A stretch of 64,000 nt of DNA from Methylobacterium thuringiense (GCF_022179645.1 NZ_BPRA01000009.1:176074-240073), one strand, 5' to 3'. Shown: positions 34,644 to 44,611, numbered from the stretch's first letter. Notes: generated by a model from the letters alone, not told the origin. Numbers and translations are program-made.

Positions 34644-34931
34644 TCAGCGCAGCCGCAACCGATCGATACGGCTGCCCGAACCGTCCGACATCACGGGTAC
34701 GATGGATGGCGACAGGGCGCCCCTGGCGTATTCCCGCCCTGTCACCGTGCCGGCGGCGCCGGACAGCGTGGCGGTGGCCGGCCGATCGTTCGGATTGGCG
34801 GCCGTCTGAGCCACCGCCATGCGGGGCGTGATCGGAGCCGTGACGAGGGCGACCGCGCCGGCGATGGCGAGACCTCCCAGGAAAAGGCCGGTGACGGCGG
34901 CGCCGGCACCCGGTTCGCGAGCGGAGGTCAT
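34644..34931 (-). CDS. Hypothetical protein with one membrane segment
   Basis: A 95-aa protein. Residues about 10-35 (AAVTGLFLGGLAIAGAVALVTAP) form a membrane anchor or uncleaved signal; the rest is polar, Ala/Thr/Ser-rich, and would lie in the periplasm. The start at 34931 was chosen by position of the hydrophobic segment. Function not recognised. Confidence 0.6.
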   Translation of the reverse strand: MTSAREPGAGAAVTGLFLGGLAIAGAVALVTAPITPRMAVAQTAANPNDRPATATLSGAAGTVTGREYARGALSPSIVPVMSDGSGSRIDRLRLR

Positions 34932-35085
34932 GCAGCTGTTCCGGTGGCCAGAGGTCACGCGCGGACGAGAGCCGAACCTACGCCTGCCGATCCGAGTCGG
35001 CCCATGTTCAGGTCTCGGCTCGTCAATCCTCGACGACGGGTTCGGTTCCGACCCCGAACACTGATCAAGCTCTCAGAAAAACAGA

Positions 35086-37755
35086 TCAGCGGCCCTTGTA
35101 GCGCGGCTTCTGCCCGCCCATCCCCTGCGTCGAGCGCCCCTTCGGACGCTCCTTCCAGGGTACGGCGTCGGCCGGGATCTCACGGTCGGTGCCCGGGCCC
35201 ATGTTGTCGAGGGTCGGCTTGCTGATGCGACTGCGCTTGTCGCCCTGACGGCCGGCGCTGCGCTCGACGTCGCCCTGGCGGGCCATCGGATCGTCGGAGA
35301 TCAGCAGCTCGGTGGATTGCAGGCGCTTGAGTTCGTCGCGCATCCGCGCGGCCTCCTCGAAGTCGAGGTCGGCGGCCGCCGCCCGCATGCGCTTCTCAAG
35401 GTCGGCCATGACCGCCTTGAGATTGTGCCCGACGGTGGCGACGTCCTTGGCGAGGCCGGTGTCGACGCGGACGTGGTCGCGCTCGTAGACGCTCTCCAGG
35501 ATGTCCTGGATGCCGCGCTTCACGCTCTGCGGGGTGATGCCGTGCTCCTCGTTGTAGGCGAGTTGCTTGACGCGCCGACGCTCCGTCTCCGCCATCGCCC
35601 GCTCCATCGAGCCGGTGATGTTATCGGCGTAGAGAATGCAGCGGGCGTCGGCGTTGCGGGCCGCGCGGCCGATGGTCTGGATCAGAGACGTCTCCGATCG
35701 CAGAAAGCCTTCCTTGTCGGCGTCGAGGATCGCGACCAGGGCGCATTCCGGGATGTCGAGACCCTCGCGCAGCAGGTTGATGCCGATCAGGACGTCGAAG
35801 GCGCCGAGCCGCAGGTCGCGAATGATCTCGATGCGCTCCAGGGTGTCGATGTCGGAGTGCATGTAGCGCACGCGCACCGAGTTCTCGTGCAGGTACTCGG
35901 TGAGGTCCTCGGCCATGCGCTTGGTCAGCGTGGTGACCAGCGTGCGGTAGCCGGCCTGGGCGACCTCGCGGACCTCGCCCAGGAGGTCGTCGACCTGTGA
36001 GCGGGCAGGGCGGATCTCGATGATGGGGTCGACGAGGCCGGTGGGGCGGATGACCTGTTCGGCGAAGACGCCGTCGGTGCGCTCCATCTCCCACTTGCCG
36101 GGCGTCGCCGAGACGTGGACCGTCTGGGGCCGCATCAGGTCCCATTCCTCGAAGCGCAGCGGGCGGTTGTCGAGGCAGGAGGGCAGGCGGAAGCCGTATT
36201 CGGCCAAAGTCGCCTTCCGCCGGAAGTCGCCCCGGTACATGCCGCCGATCTGGGGCACGGTAACGTGGCTCTCGTCGGTGAAGACCAGGGCGTTGTCGGG
36301 CAGGTACTCGAACAGCGTCGGCGGCGGCTCGCCGGGTTTTCTTCCGGTGAGATACCGGGAGTAATTCTCGATGCCGTTGCAGGCGCCGGTGGCCTCGATC
36401 ATCTCGACGTCGAAGGTGCAGCGCTGCTCCAGGCGCTGCGCCTCGATCAGCCGGCCCATCTTGGTCAGCTCCTCGACGCGGGCCTTCAGCTCGGTCTTGA
36501 TGCCCTTGATCGCCTGCTGGAGGGTCGGGCGCGGCGTGACGTAGTGCGAGTTCGCGTAGACCTTCACGAACTTGAGTTCGTTGATCTTCTTGCCGGTCAG
36601 CGGATCGAACTCGACGATGCCCTCGATCTCGTCGCCGAACAGGCCGATGCGCCAGCCGCGATCCTCCAAGTGAGCCGGCCACAGCTCGATCACGTCGCCG
36701 CGCACCCGGAAGGTGCCGCGGGCGAAGTCGGACTGGATGCGCTTGTATTGCAGCGCCACGAGGTCGGCGACGAGCTGGCGCTGCTCGATCTTCTCCCCGA
36801 GCGTCACCGTGAACGACATCGCCGTGTAGGTCTCGACCGAACCGATGCCGTAGATGCAGGACACCGAGGCGACCATGATCACGTCGTCGCGCTCCAGCAG
36901 GGCGCGGGTCGCCGAGTGGCGCATCCGGTCGATCTGCTCGTTGATCGACGATTCCTTCTCGATGAAGGTGTCGGAGCGAGGCACGTAGGCTTCCGGCTGG
37001 TAGTAATCGTAGTACGAGACGAAGTACTCGACGGCGTTGTCCGGGAAGAAGCTCTTGAACTCGCCGTAGAGCTGCGCGGCGAGCGTCTTGTTCGGTGCGA
37101 GGATCAGGGCCGGGCGCTGGGTCAGCTCGATGAGCTTGGCCATCGTGAAAGTCTTGCCGGAGCCGGTGACGCCGAGCAGCACCTGGTCGCGCTCGTGCCT
37201 GCTCACGCCGTCCAGCAGTTCGGCGATGGCGCGGGGCTGGTCGCCGGCCGGCTCGAACTCGGATTTCAGGGTGAAGCGGAGGCCACCCTCGGATTTCTTC
37301 GGCCGCTCGGGCCGGTGCGGCACCCATGCCTCGCCGTTCTTGAACAGCGGGTTGCCCTCCTGGAGCAGCTGCTCCAGCGCCGCCATGGTGGCGGAGACGC
37401 CCTCGGTTGCCTGAGAGACCGGTTCCTCGGCCGCCGGAGGGGCGGAGTCGCCCTTCGGCACCGGCATGCCGAGCGCCTGGGCGAGGCGCGGGTCGACCTC
37501 CGCCGCGTCGGCGATCGCGTAGCCGGCCTGCGGCGCCTCGCCGAAGCCGGCGCCCCCCTTCACCCTCGCGCCCCTGGTCTTCGCACCCTTGGCCGGCGGC
37601 GGGGCCGGCGTCTCGATCGGCTTCGGACGGTTGCGGTTGAGCGCCGGGCTCAGCAACTCCGCGAGATGCTCGTCGAGGGGCTTCAGTTCGGGCTTGTCGG
37701 CCTTGGACGAGGCGGATTTGGCCGAGACGGGGCGCGGTTTCTTCGGAGCGGGCAT
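35086..37755 (-). CDS. uvrB: Excinuclease ABC subunit B
   Basis: An 889-aa damage-recognition helicase-like subunit of nucleotide excision repair. Walker A is [10 protein letters not shown]; the beta-hairpin region [13 protein letters not shown], the [15 protein letters not shown] segment, helicase motifs (VFTDESHV, the QTIGRAARN motif VI), and a C-terminal UVR motif ([26 protein letters not shown]-type) are all present. The protein is about 200 residues longer than usual: an N-terminal extension (1-190) rich in Ala, Pro and Lys precedes the normal start. The ATG at 37755 begins that extension; upstream frame is non-coding-like. Confidence 0.96.
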   Translation of the reverse strand: MPAPKKPRPVSAKSASSKADKPELKPLDEHLAELLSPALNRNRPKPIETPAPPPAKGAKTRGARVKGGAGFGEAPQAGYAIADAAEVDPRLAQALGMPVPKGDSAPPAAEEPVSQATEGVSATMAALEQLLQEGNPLFKNGEAWVPHRPERPKKSEGGLRFTLKSEFEPAGDQPRAIAELLDGVSRHERDQVLLGVTGSGKTFTMAKLIELTQRPALILAPNKTLAAQLYGEFKSFFPDNAVEYFVSYYDYYQPEAYVPRSDTFIEKESSINEQIDRMRHSATRALLERDDVIMVASVSCIYGIGSVETYTAMSFTVTLGEKIEQRQLVADLVALQYKRIQSDFARGTFRVRGDVIELWPAHLEDRGWRIGLFGDEIEGIVEFDPLTGKKINELKFVKVYANSHYVTPRPTLQQAIKGIKTELKARVEELTKMGRLIEAQRLEQRCTFDVEMIEATGACNGIENYSRYLTGRKPGEPPPTLFEYLPDNALVFTDESHVTVPQIGGMYRGDFRRKATLAEYGFRLPSCLDNRPLRFEEWDLMRPQTVHVSATPGKWEMERTDGVFAEQVIRPTGLVDPIIEIRPARSQVDDLLGEVREVAQAGYRTLVTTLTKRMAEDLTEYLHENSVRVRYMHSDIDTLERIEIIRDLRLGAFDVLIGINLLREGLDIPECALVAILDADKEGFLRSETSLIQTIGRAARNADARCILYADNITGSMERAMAETERRRVKQLAYNEEHGITPQSVKRGIQDILESVYERDHVRVDTGLAKDVATVGHNLKAVMADLEKRMRAAAADLDFEEAARMRDELKRLQSTELLISDDPMARQGDVERSAGRQGDKRSRISKPTLDNMGPGTDREIPADAVPWKERPKGRSTQGMGGQKPRYKGR

Positions 37756-37883
37756 GGTCGCAATATGGGCGCGTTCCGCAGCCGGACAAAGGCTGCCGGA
37801 CGCGACACCGGTCCGCTCCGGATCACACAGTGGCGGGGGGCTGCAGAGCGGGGTAGGCTGGTCCACCACGGTCGGAGGCCGGG

Positions 37884-38132
37884 ATGAAGACGATCGATCT
37901 GCCTGAAACCGATACGGAGTTCGCGCGCCTCGTCGACGAGGCTGCCGGCGGCGAGCCCTTCGTGATCGCCAGGGACGGCAAGCCCCTGGTGAAGGTCGTG
38001 GCGCTCGACGTGCCAGCGCCCTTCGTGAAGCGGCGTCTCGGCTTCCTGAAGGGCCAGATCTCGGTGCCCGACGACTTCGACACCATGGGCCAGGACGAGA
38101 TCATCCGGATGTTCGAGGGCGAGGACGAGTGA
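37884..38132 (+). CDS. Phd/YefM-type antitoxin
   Basis: An 82-aa protein with the Phd/prevent-host-death pattern: a short N-terminal strand, [29 protein letters not shown] (the conserved DNA-binding and dimer region), and a C-terminal toxin-binding tail ending [11 protein letters not shown]. It overlaps the PIN toxin gene by four bases, so the two form a type II toxin-antitoxin operon, and the antitoxin likely represses it. Confidence 0.87.
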   Translation: MKTIDLPETDTEFARLVDEAAGGEPFVIARDGKPLVKVVALDVPAPFVKRRLGFLKGQISVPDDFDTMGQDEIIRMFEGEDE

Positions 38133-38515
38133 GAGTCCTCCTCGACACGCATCTGCTGCTTTGGGGAGCGGCAGACCCCGACCGTCTGTCGGCGGCGGCG
38201 CGCCAATTGATGGTGGACCCCGGCACCTCGCCCGTCTTCAGCGTCGTCAGCATCTGGGAGGTCGCGATCAAGCGCGGGCTCGGCCGTGCGAACTTTCGTA
38301 CCGACCGCCGCGTGCTACGCCGCGCGCTGCTCGACAACGGCTACGAGGAACTGACGATCCTCGGCGCGCATGCCGTCGCCGTCGAGGGCCTGCCGCCGAT
38401 CCACAAGGACCCGTTCGACCGCTTGCTGATCGCGCAGGCCACGGTCGAGGGCATCACCCTGGCGACGGCGGATGCCGTGATGGCGCGGTACCCGGGACCG
38501 ATCCGGGCGGTCTGA
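38129..38515 (+). CDS. vapC: VapC-type PIN-domain toxin
   Basis: A 128-aa PIN ribonuclease. Acidic residues of the active site: D6 (LLDTHLLLW), E44 (SIWEVAIK), D94 (KDPFDRLLIAQA) and a final D near LATADAVMARY. VapC toxins cut tRNA or rRNA. The GTG start at 38129 lies in the end of the antitoxin gene. Length fits the family. Confidence 0.9.
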   Translation: MRVLLDTHLLLWGAADPDRLSAAARQLMVDPGTSPVFSVVSIWEVAIKRGLGRANFRTDRRVLRRALLDNGYEELTILGAHAVAVEGLPPIHKDPFDRLLIAQATVEGITLATADAVMARYPGPIRAV

Positions 38516-38563
38516 CGTGATGAGGGAAAGGCTAACCCGGCGCCCGCTCTCAAGGACCTGCCC

Positions 38564-39046
38564 ATGACCGATTCGATCCACCCCGAGACCCGCATCGGCC
38601 ACGTCCACCTGAAGGTGGCCGACCTCGAGCGGGCGCTCGGGTTCTATCGCGGCGTGCTCGGCTTCGCGCTCACGCAGCGCCTGGGCGATCGGGCAGCCTT
38701 CGTCTCGGCCGGCGGCTATCACCACCATATCGGCCTCAACACCTGGGAGAGTGCCGGCGGCGAAGCACCGGCGCCCGGCACCACCGGGCTCTACCACCTC
38801 GCGATCCTCTACCCGACCCGCGCGGCCCTCGCCGACGCCCTGCGCCGGGTCGAGGCGGCCGGCATCGCCCTCGACGGCGCCAGCGACCACGGCGTCAGCG
38901 AAGCCCTCTACCTACGAGACCCCGACGGCAACGGCGTCGAACTCTACCGGGACCGGCCGGAGGCGGAGTGGCCCCGCGACGAGGGCGGCGCCCTGCAGAT
39001 GGTGACGCGGCGGCTCGATCTCGCCGGACTACGCGCAACCGCCTGA
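38564..39046 (+). CDS. VOC-family (glyoxalase / extradiol dioxygenase-like) protein
   Basis: A 160-aa metal-dependent VOC protein: GHVHLKVADLERALGFYRGVLGF at the start with metal His, a YHHHIGLNTW segment, LYHLAILYPTRAALADAL in the second repeat, and LRDPDGNGVELYRDRP with the Glu ligand. Resembles catechol-2,3-dioxygenase-like and glyoxalase-like single-domain proteins; substrate unknown. It stands alone. Confidence 0.88.
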   Translation: MTDSIHPETRIGHVHLKVADLERALGFYRGVLGFALTQRLGDRAAFVSAGGYHHHIGLNTWESAGGEAPAPGTTGLYHLAILYPTRAALADALRRVEAAGIALDGASDHGVSEALYLRDPDGNGVELYRDRPEAEWPRDEGGALQMVTRRLDLAGLRATA

Positions 39047-39097
39047 AGCGCTTGAACAACCTGAAATGTCGGTTGCCAACCTCTGCAGCCGAATCTA

Positions 39098-39112
39098 CTT
39101 TGTATTACAAAG
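39098..39112. promoter_or_regulatory. Perfect 15-base palindrome, probable operator
   Basis: CTTTGTA-T-TACAAAG is fully symmetric and lies 25 bases before the start of the membrane-protein gene at 39137, whose downstream partner is a winged-helix regulator. This is the expected place for self-repression by that regulator. Confidence 0.65.
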
Positions 39113-39136
39113 CGCGATTCGCGAGGGGCGGCCCGC

Positions 39137-39766
39137 ATGCGGGACCTGGACAAGGCACTGGCCGACATCGTCGCGATCCGCTCGCAGATCGCGCGCGAGA
39201 CGGCGTTTCGCGGCCTCGGCTCGGCGACGCTGGCCGCCACCGGCGCTCTGGCCCTGGCCACGGCCTGCCTGCAGGCCTGGTGGCTCGACGAGCCGTCCGA
39301 CAAGCCGTTGGCCTATTTCGGAATCTGGATCGCCGCGGCCGCGATCGCCTTCGCGCTGATCGGCGTGGAGACCGTACGGCGCTCGCGGCGGCTGCATTCG
39401 GGGCTGGCGGACGCCATGGTGACGAACGCCATCGAGAGCTTTCTGCCGTCGGCCGGCATCGGGCTCTGCCTCGCCCTGGTCGTGGCGCGGTTCGCGCCGG
39501 ATCAGGTCTGGATGCTGCCGGGCCTCTGGCAGGTGCTGACCGGCCTCGGCCTGTTCGCCGCCGCCCGCATCCTGCCGCGGCCGGTGCAGCTCGCCGGGGC
39601 CTGGTATCTCCTTGCCGGACTGTCCGTCTTCGCGATGGCCAGCACGGACCACACCCTCTCGCCCTGGCTGATGGGCCTGCCCTTCGCGGCAGGGCAGGGG
39701 ATGCTCGCCCTCATCATGCACCGCGCCATGCGCGATCATCAGGGAGGCCTCGATGCCGCTCTCTGA
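39137..39766 (+). CDS. Integral membrane protein paired with a regulator
   Basis: A 209-aa protein with an N-terminal amphipathic helix (MRDLDKALADIVAIRSQIARE) and six or so hydrophobic helices. No transport motif is recognised. It overlaps the downstream winged-helix gene by 14 bases, and the pair shares an upstream palindrome, so they form a self-regulated operon. The family seems to be the kind of small membrane protein often found beside ArsR/MarR-like regulators; its role is unknown. Confidence 0.75.
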   Translation: MRDLDKALADIVAIRSQIARETAFRGLGSATLAATGALALATACLQAWWLDEPSDKPLAYFGIWIAAAAIAFALIGVETVRRSRRLHSGLADAMVTNAIESFLPSAGIGLCLALVVARFAPDQVWMLPGLWQVLTGLGLFAAARILPRPVQLAGAWYLLAGLSVFAMASTDHTLSPWLMGLPFAAGQGMLALIMHRAMRDHQGGLDAAL

Positions 39767-40142
39767 CACCACCGACGGCCGCTTCTCCTACGACGGGCTC
39801 GACCGGGTGATCCACGAGAAGGCGCGCCTCTCGGTGCTGACCTCTCTCGTCGCCCACCCGAAGGGCCTCCCCTTCCCCGACCTGCGGCGCCTGTGCGGGC
39901 TGACGGACGGCAACCTGAGCCGGCACCTCGCCGTGCTGCAGGAGGCGGATTTCGTCAGCCTGGAGAAGGGCTACGACCACAACCGCCCGCAGACGCTCTG
40001 CCGCCTGACGCCGACGGGCCGGATCCGCTTCCTCGATTATCTCGGCGTGCTGGAGCAGGTCGTGCGCGACGCGGCCAAGGCCGCCGGGCGCGTGCCCGAG
40101 ACGCCCCGCCTGATGACCGAACCCTTTGCCGGGTCGACGTGA
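39753..40142 (+). CDS. Winged-helix transcriptional regulator
   Basis: A 129-aa regulator. A winged helix-turn-helix covers about residues 15-95: FSYDGLDRVIHEKARLSVLTSLV, LRRLCGLTDGNLSRHLAVLQEADFV as recognition helix, and the wing with LCRLTPTGRIRFLDYL. It resembles ArsR/MarR-like single-domain repressors without metal-binding cysteines. The overlap with the membrane protein indicates coupled expression, and the operator at 39098-39112 is the likely binding site. Confidence 0.88.
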   Translation: MPLSDTTDGRFSYDGLDRVIHEKARLSVLTSLVAHPKGLPFPDLRRLCGLTDGNLSRHLAVLQEADFVSLEKGYDHNRPQTLCRLTPTGRIRFLDYLGVLEQVVRDAAKAAGRVPETPRLMTEPFAGST

Positions 40143-40250
40143 TTTCGTCAGCAATCGACCGCGAAACCGCCCCACGTCTCCGGCACACCCTGTGCGTGTG
40201 ACCGGACCATCCAGAACCACAGGTACCGTCCCGTGCCCGGAGATTCGACG

Positions 40251-40961
40251 ATGCGACCCGATCCCGACGGCAGAGGCCTGCACGCCGCGATCATCATGGA
40301 CGGCAACGGCCGCTGGGCGACGCAACGCGGGCTGCCGCGCGGGGCCGGCCACCGGATGGGCGTCGAGGCGATCCGGCGGACCGCCGAGGCGGCGCCGGAC
40401 CTGGGCATCGACACGTTGACGCTGTTCGCTTTTGCCAGCGACAACTGGAAGCGGCCGGACACCGAGGTCGGCGGCCTGATGCGGCTGCTGAAGGCCTATC
40501 TGCGCTCGGAGACCGGGCGGCTCGCCCGCACCGGCACTCGGCTGACGGTGTTCGGACGGCGCGACCGCCTGCCCATGGGCATACCCGAAGCGATCGAGCG
40601 GGCCGAGGCCGCCACCGCCGGCGGCACCAAGCTGTCCCTGCGCATCGCCGTCGACTACTCCTCCCGCGACGCGATCCTGGCAGCCGCAGCCCGCCTCGGG
40701 CCGGATGCCACGCGTGAGGCCGTCGGGCAGATTCTCGTCGAAGACGCAAAGACTTGCGGTGATGTCGACCTGCTGATCCGCACCGGCGGCGAGAAGCGGC
40801 TCTCCGACTTCCTGCTCTGGGAGGCGGCCTATGCCGAGCTGCATTTCACCGACCGGATGTGGCCGGATTTCGGGGAGGCGGACCTTGCCGCGGCGGTGGC
40901 CGACTTCGCGCGGCGCGACCGCCGTTTCGGCGGCCTCAAGGCGGTCCCGGTCGCCGCCTGA
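40251..40961 (+). CDS. uppS: Isoprenyl transferase (undecaprenyl diphosphate synthase-like)
   Basis: A 236-aa cis-prenyltransferase that makes polyprenyl diphosphates. The active-site segment [10 protein letters not shown] carries the Mg-binding Asp, followed by GHRMGVEAI, the [11 protein letters not shown] region, the [13 protein letters not shown] segment, and the C-terminal [23 protein letters not shown] motif. The start at 40251 has CGGAGA upstream. It is not next to cdsA, dxr or frr, so it may be a second copy beside the housekeeping gene elsewhere. Confidence 0.9.
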   Translation: MRPDPDGRGLHAAIIMDGNGRWATQRGLPRGAGHRMGVEAIRRTAEAAPDLGIDTLTLFAFASDNWKRPDTEVGGLMRLLKAYLRSETGRLARTGTRLTVFGRRDRLPMGIPEAIERAEAATAGGTKLSLRIAVDYSSRDAILAAAARLGPDATREAVGQILVEDAKTCGDVDLLIRTGGEKRLSDFLLWEAAYAELHFTDRMWPDFGEADLAAAVADFARRDRRFGGLKAVPVAA

Positions 40962-41274
40962 ACCAACCCGGCCATGCTGCCCGCGATAGACCCGGAGGGC
41001 GCCGGGATATGCGCCGGGACGCCCATCGCGTCATCATGAGAGCCGTCCGAGCGCCGACCGTTCGATACCGGACGCGAGCGGTACAACCATTTCGGCGGCT
41101 CAGGTTCGGCGAGACAAATCCGACCCGTCGCGATAACAGGAGGGCGTGAGGCCGCCCGCCGTGAGTCGGGCCTCCGCCCCGATCACCACTGCCCAACCTT
41201 TCTGCATCGGTGAGGCTGGACGGCGCGCGCGCCGACTCCAGATGGGCTTCCTCATGAGTCAAAGAGAGTTTTGA
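40962..41274. other. Intergenic region of 313 bases
   Basis: Nothing recognised: no open frame with coding character, no clear terminator hairpin. The last 40 bases hold the leader of the ankyrin gene. Confidence 0.4.
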
Positions 41275-41802
41275 ATGCAGACTCAGGAGACCGCCTCCAT
41301 TCCCGTCCTCGACGACGAGACCCTCGCCTTCGCCGGCCGCATCTTCCAGTACGCGCGGCTGGGACATGCCGACGAGCTCGCGGAGCTGTTCGAGCAGGGC
41401 CTGCCCGCCAACATCCGCAACGACAAGGGCGACAGCCTGCTGATGCTCGCCGCCTATAACGGCCAGGAGGCGGCCACCCGCGTGATCCTCGAGGCCGGCG
41501 GCGACCCCGAACTCGCCAACGACCGCGGCCAGACCCCGCTCGCCGGCGCCGCCTTCAAGGGCGAACTCGACATCACCCGACAGCTCCTCGCCCACGGCGC
41601 GAAGGTCGACGGCGAGGCCGACGGCTCGCGCACCGCCCTGATGGTCGCGGCGATGTTCGACCGCACCGAGATCGTCGCCCTCCTCCTCGCCCACGGCGCC
41701 GACCCCGACCGCCGCGACGCCTCCGGCCTCACCGCCGCGGCGCTGGCCGAATCGATGGGCGCGACGCAGACGCCGGGGCAGTTGGCGCAGGCGAAGGGGT
41801 AA
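41275..41802 (+). CDS. Ankyrin-repeat protein
   Basis: A 175-aa soluble protein built from about four ankyrin repeats: ADELAELFEQGLPANIRNDKGDSLLMLAAYNG, then a GQTPLAGAAFKG unit, a TALMVAAMFDR unit, and a final GLTAAALAE unit. Such small proteins mediate protein contacts. There is no signal peptide. Similar proteins are near catalase genes in other bacteria, but no such gene is here, so the partner is unknown. Confidence 0.88.
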   Translation: MQTQETASIPVLDDETLAFAGRIFQYARLGHADELAELFEQGLPANIRNDKGDSLLMLAAYNGQEAATRVILEAGGDPELANDRGQTPLAGAAFKGELDITRQLLAHGAKVDGEADGSRTALMVAAMFDRTEIVALLLAHGADPDRRDASGLTAAALAESMGATQTPGQLAQAKG

Positions 41803-41931
41803 GGAGCGGCCGTTATACCAGTGGCCCTTTCGACTGACGTCTCAAGGGCTGTGCGGTGCCGCGCAGTCGTGCTTGCCAGCCGCTGATTGCCGAAAGAGCC
41901 AAAGTTTACGGCCGCTGGCACGAGGTAGGAT

Positions 41932-42594
41932 ATGCCACCTTCGCTCCTCGGCAGTCGGGATCTGACGATGCTCGGATGGGATCTCGACGGCGAGGCCCTC
42001 GTCGCCCCGGCGGTGGCGCGCAACCGCGACGTCATCCTCCAAGTCCTGACACGCGTCCTGCCGCCCACAGGGCGCGTGCTGGAGATCGCGAGCGGCTCCG
42101 GCGAGCATGCCGTGCACTTTGCCGGTGCGCTCCCGGCGCTGCGCTGGCAACCGAGCGACCCGGAATCGGCCGCGCTGCGCAGCATCGCCGCTCATGCCCG
42201 CGCCGCCGGGCTGCCCAATCTGCTCCCGCCAGTCCGACTCGATGCCGGCACGGCCGACTGGCCGGTCGACCGGGCCGAGGCGGTCCTGGCGATCAACCTG
42301 ATCCACATTGCGCCCTGGTCCGTTACCGAGGGCCTGATGGCCGGGGCAGGGCAGGTGCTGCCCGCGGGCGGCCTGCTGGTGCTCTACGGCCCTTTCACCG
42401 TGGATGGTGCGCACACCGCACCGAGCAACGCGGCCTTCGATGCGGACCTCCGCGACCGCGACCCGCACTGGGGCCTTCGCGATGTCGAAGCCGTCGTAAC
42501 GGCCGGCGCGAGGCAGGGGCTCGTCCTGACCGAGCGCGTGGCGATGCCGGCGAACAATCTCAGCCTGGTGTTTCGGCGCGTCACCGGTAAGTAG
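41932..42594 (+). CDS. DUF938 family SAM-dependent methyltransferase-like protein
   Basis: A 220-aa protein with motif I LEIASGSGEHAVHFA (about 50-64), the QPSDPE segment that binds SAM ribose, INLIHIAPW, and LVLYGPFTVDG...TAPSNAAFDADLRDRDPHWGLRD, all characteristic of DUF938. Substrate unknown. The ATG at 41932 has AGGTAGGA upstream; an internal ATG at 41968 is possible. Confidence 0.88.
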   Translation: MPPSLLGSRDLTMLGWDLDGEALVAPAVARNRDVILQVLTRVLPPTGRVLEIASGSGEHAVHFAGALPALRWQPSDPESAALRSIAAHARAAGLPNLLPPVRLDAGTADWPVDRAEAVLAINLIHIAPWSVTEGLMAGAGQVLPAGGLLVLYGPFTVDGAHTAPSNAAFDADLRDRDPHWGLRDVEAVVTAGARQGLVLTERVAMPANNLSLVFRRVTGK

Positions 42595-42812
42595 CGGCGG
42601 CGATCACGGCAGTTCCCCCAAAGAAACACCTCCCCCGAGAAACACGGAACGGCAGCTCCACCGAGCGGCGTCGCCAACGATCGCGCCGAGACCGGCATGC
42701 GGGTCCGCCAGCCGCATCGACAATCCCATCGAGGCGATTTGACCGACGGCGCCCGACGCGTCTTCATGCGCCCGCGCTGCGGACGAGACGCGCGAGCGGG
42801 GAGCGGACGATC

Positions 42813-43952
42813 ATGGCACGACCCTTCGGACGCCTTGGATCCTTTGCAGGATTCCTGATGCTGGCGACGGCAACGGCTCAGGCTGCGCCCGCGGCGTTTC
42901 CGAACCAGACCGAGGCGGATTACGTCGCGAAGGATTTTCGCTTCTCCAGCGGCGTGACGCTGCCCGAGGTGAAGCTGCACTACACCACCCTCGGCACGCC
43001 GCACACAAACGCGCAGGGCGAGGTCGACAACGCCGTGCTCGTCCTCCACGGCACCACCGGCACCGGCAAGTCCTTCCTGATCCCGTCCCTCGGGCCCGAG
43101 CTGTTCGGGCCGGGCGCACCGCTCGATGCGCAAAGATACTTTGTGATCCTGCCGGACGGGCTCGGCCGCGGCGGCTCGTCGAAACCCTCGGACGGGCTGA
43201 AGGCGGATTTTCCGCGCTACGGCTACGGCGACGTCGTCGAGGGCCAGTACCGGGTGGTGACCGAGGGGCTCGGCCTGAAGCACCTGCGCATGGTGCTCGG
43301 CACCTCCATGGGCGGCATGCAGGCCTGGATGTGGGGCGAGCGCTATCCGGCGGCGATGGACCTGATCATGGCGGTGGCGAGCCAGCCGATCGCCGTGAGC
43401 GGGCGCAACGCCCTGTGGCGGCGCCTCCTCATCGAGGGCATCCGCAACGATCCCGACTGGCAGGGCGGCGCCTACACGGAACAGCCGAAGCACTTCCAAA
43501 AGATCCTGCCGATCTTCAACATCATGACCGAGAGCGTGCTCGGCCTGCAGAAGCAGGCCCCGACCCATGCCGACGCCAACCGGCTCTACGACACCATCGC
43601 CGACGGTTTTTCCGGCAAGGCCGACGCCAATGACTGGCTGTACTGGTTCGACTCGACCTTCGACTACGACCCCTATCCGGGGCTCGACCGGATCACGGCG
43701 AAGGTCCTCGCCGTCAACTTCGCCGACGACGAGCTGAACCCACCGCAGCTCGACGTGATGAACCCCGCGATGGCCCGGCTGAAGGACGGCCGCTTCGTGC
43801 TGGTCCCGACCTCCGCCGAGACGCACGGCCACCAGTCGCTGCGCTTCGCCAAATTGTGGAAGGGCTATCTCGCCGAGTTCCTGGCGAGCCCGAAGGCGAC
43901 GACGGAGGGCGCGAACTCGGCCGAGGGGCCGGGCGGGGCGCCGGCGCGGTAG
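42813..43952 (+). CDS. Secreted alpha/beta hydrolase, homoserine O-acetyltransferase (MetX)-like
   Basis: A 379-aa protein. A signal peptide (about 1-24, ending AQA-A) precedes an alpha/beta-hydrolase core. The VLVLHGTTGTGKSF oxyanion region, the nucleophile elbow GTSMGGMQAW, an Asp in NFADDELNP and a His in ETHGHQS form a plausible triad. The fold and segments resemble MetX-type acyltransferases, but a periplasmic location argues against methionine synthesis. Probably an esterase-like enzyme; substrate unknown. Confidence 0.82.
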   Translation: MARPFGRLGSFAGFLMLATATAQAAPAAFPNQTEADYVAKDFRFSSGVTLPEVKLHYTTLGTPHTNAQGEVDNAVLVLHGTTGTGKSFLIPSLGPELFGPGAPLDAQRYFVILPDGLGRGGSSKPSDGLKADFPRYGYGDVVEGQYRVVTEGLGLKHLRMVLGTSMGGMQAWMWGERYPAAMDLIMAVASQPIAVSGRNALWRRLLIEGIRNDPDWQGGAYTEQPKHFQKILPIFNIMTESVLGLQKQAPTHADANRLYDTIADGFSGKADANDWLYWFDSTFDYDPYPGLDRITAKVLAVNFADDELNPPQLDVMNPAMARLKDGRFVLVPTSAETHGHQSLRFAKLWKGYLAEFLASPKATTEGANSAEGPGGAPAR

Positions 43953-44422
43953 CGGGCGGCATTCGGTTTCCGCCCGATGTCTCGGTGCGCGCACCCATGT
44001 CCCGGATCACCGTCCGCTGCACGGCGGGCGTCCGGAACGGGGCTGCGTCTCCGGACAGGTGGAGCCGAAAACAGGATAAACTCAATTATTCCTAACGCAC
44101 CGGCCTCTCGACCAAGCGCTCGATAGCGGCCGATCGCATGCCGCATTGTGAGCCCGCACGCGGTCGGCGGCAGGACTTTCTGCCGGCGACGTCCGATTTC
44201 GCAAAACGACCCGCAATAAGTACCTGTATTACCTGACTGGTATTGCCTAATCATCCCGCCGTTTGACGAGGCTCGAAATTTCGATCACCGTCGCATGCGA
44301 TAGGCTCGCAGCCTACGGCAACGCTCGATAGAGCATACTCACAATAAGCTTATATTCTCTACATTGCCCCTGAATGGGAGGCGATGCGGTCAGGCCGAGC
44401 CAACGTGACAGGACCGGGCAAG
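43953..44422. other. Non-coding region upstream of the small RNA candidate
   Basis: No gene supported over 470 bases; GC falls gradually from left to right. Short frames on both strands lack ribosome sites. Nothing else recognised. Confidence 0.4.
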
Positions 44423-44511
44423 AAAAAGGCGGGGCCATGAAGACCCCGCCCCGATCAAAAAGCTCCCGAGCGGTACACCCCAAAGAGCAGATGAGATCCA
44501 GTCGCAAACAA
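44423..44511 (-). ncRNA. Candidate small RNA, about 89 nt, upstream of xoxF
   Basis: On the minus strand a consensus -35 TTGACA (44544-44539) is 16 bases from a -10-like TATTTT (44522-44517). About 90 bases later an excellent intrinsic terminator follows: GGCGGGG pairs with CCCCGCC, extended by a G-U and a C-G pair, loop of five, then TTTTT (44427-44423). No frame with a ribosome site lies between. It is divergent from xoxF. Target and function unknown. Confidence 0.55.
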
Positions 44512-44516
44512 GGTGA

Positions 44517-44544
44517 AAAATAACGAAGAAACGGTCGGTGTCAA
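44517..44544 (-). promoter_or_regulatory. Promoter of the small RNA candidate
   Basis: TTGACA, 16 bases, TATTTT on the minus strand. The -35 is a perfect match; the -10 matches at four of six positions. A start near 44511-44510 would give the RNA above. Confidence 0.5.
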
Positions 44545-44611
44545 TCAATCCAGAACAAGAACATCGATCTCGACGCTAAACCGACAGAAGAATAACAGCA
44601 TCATAAGAATA

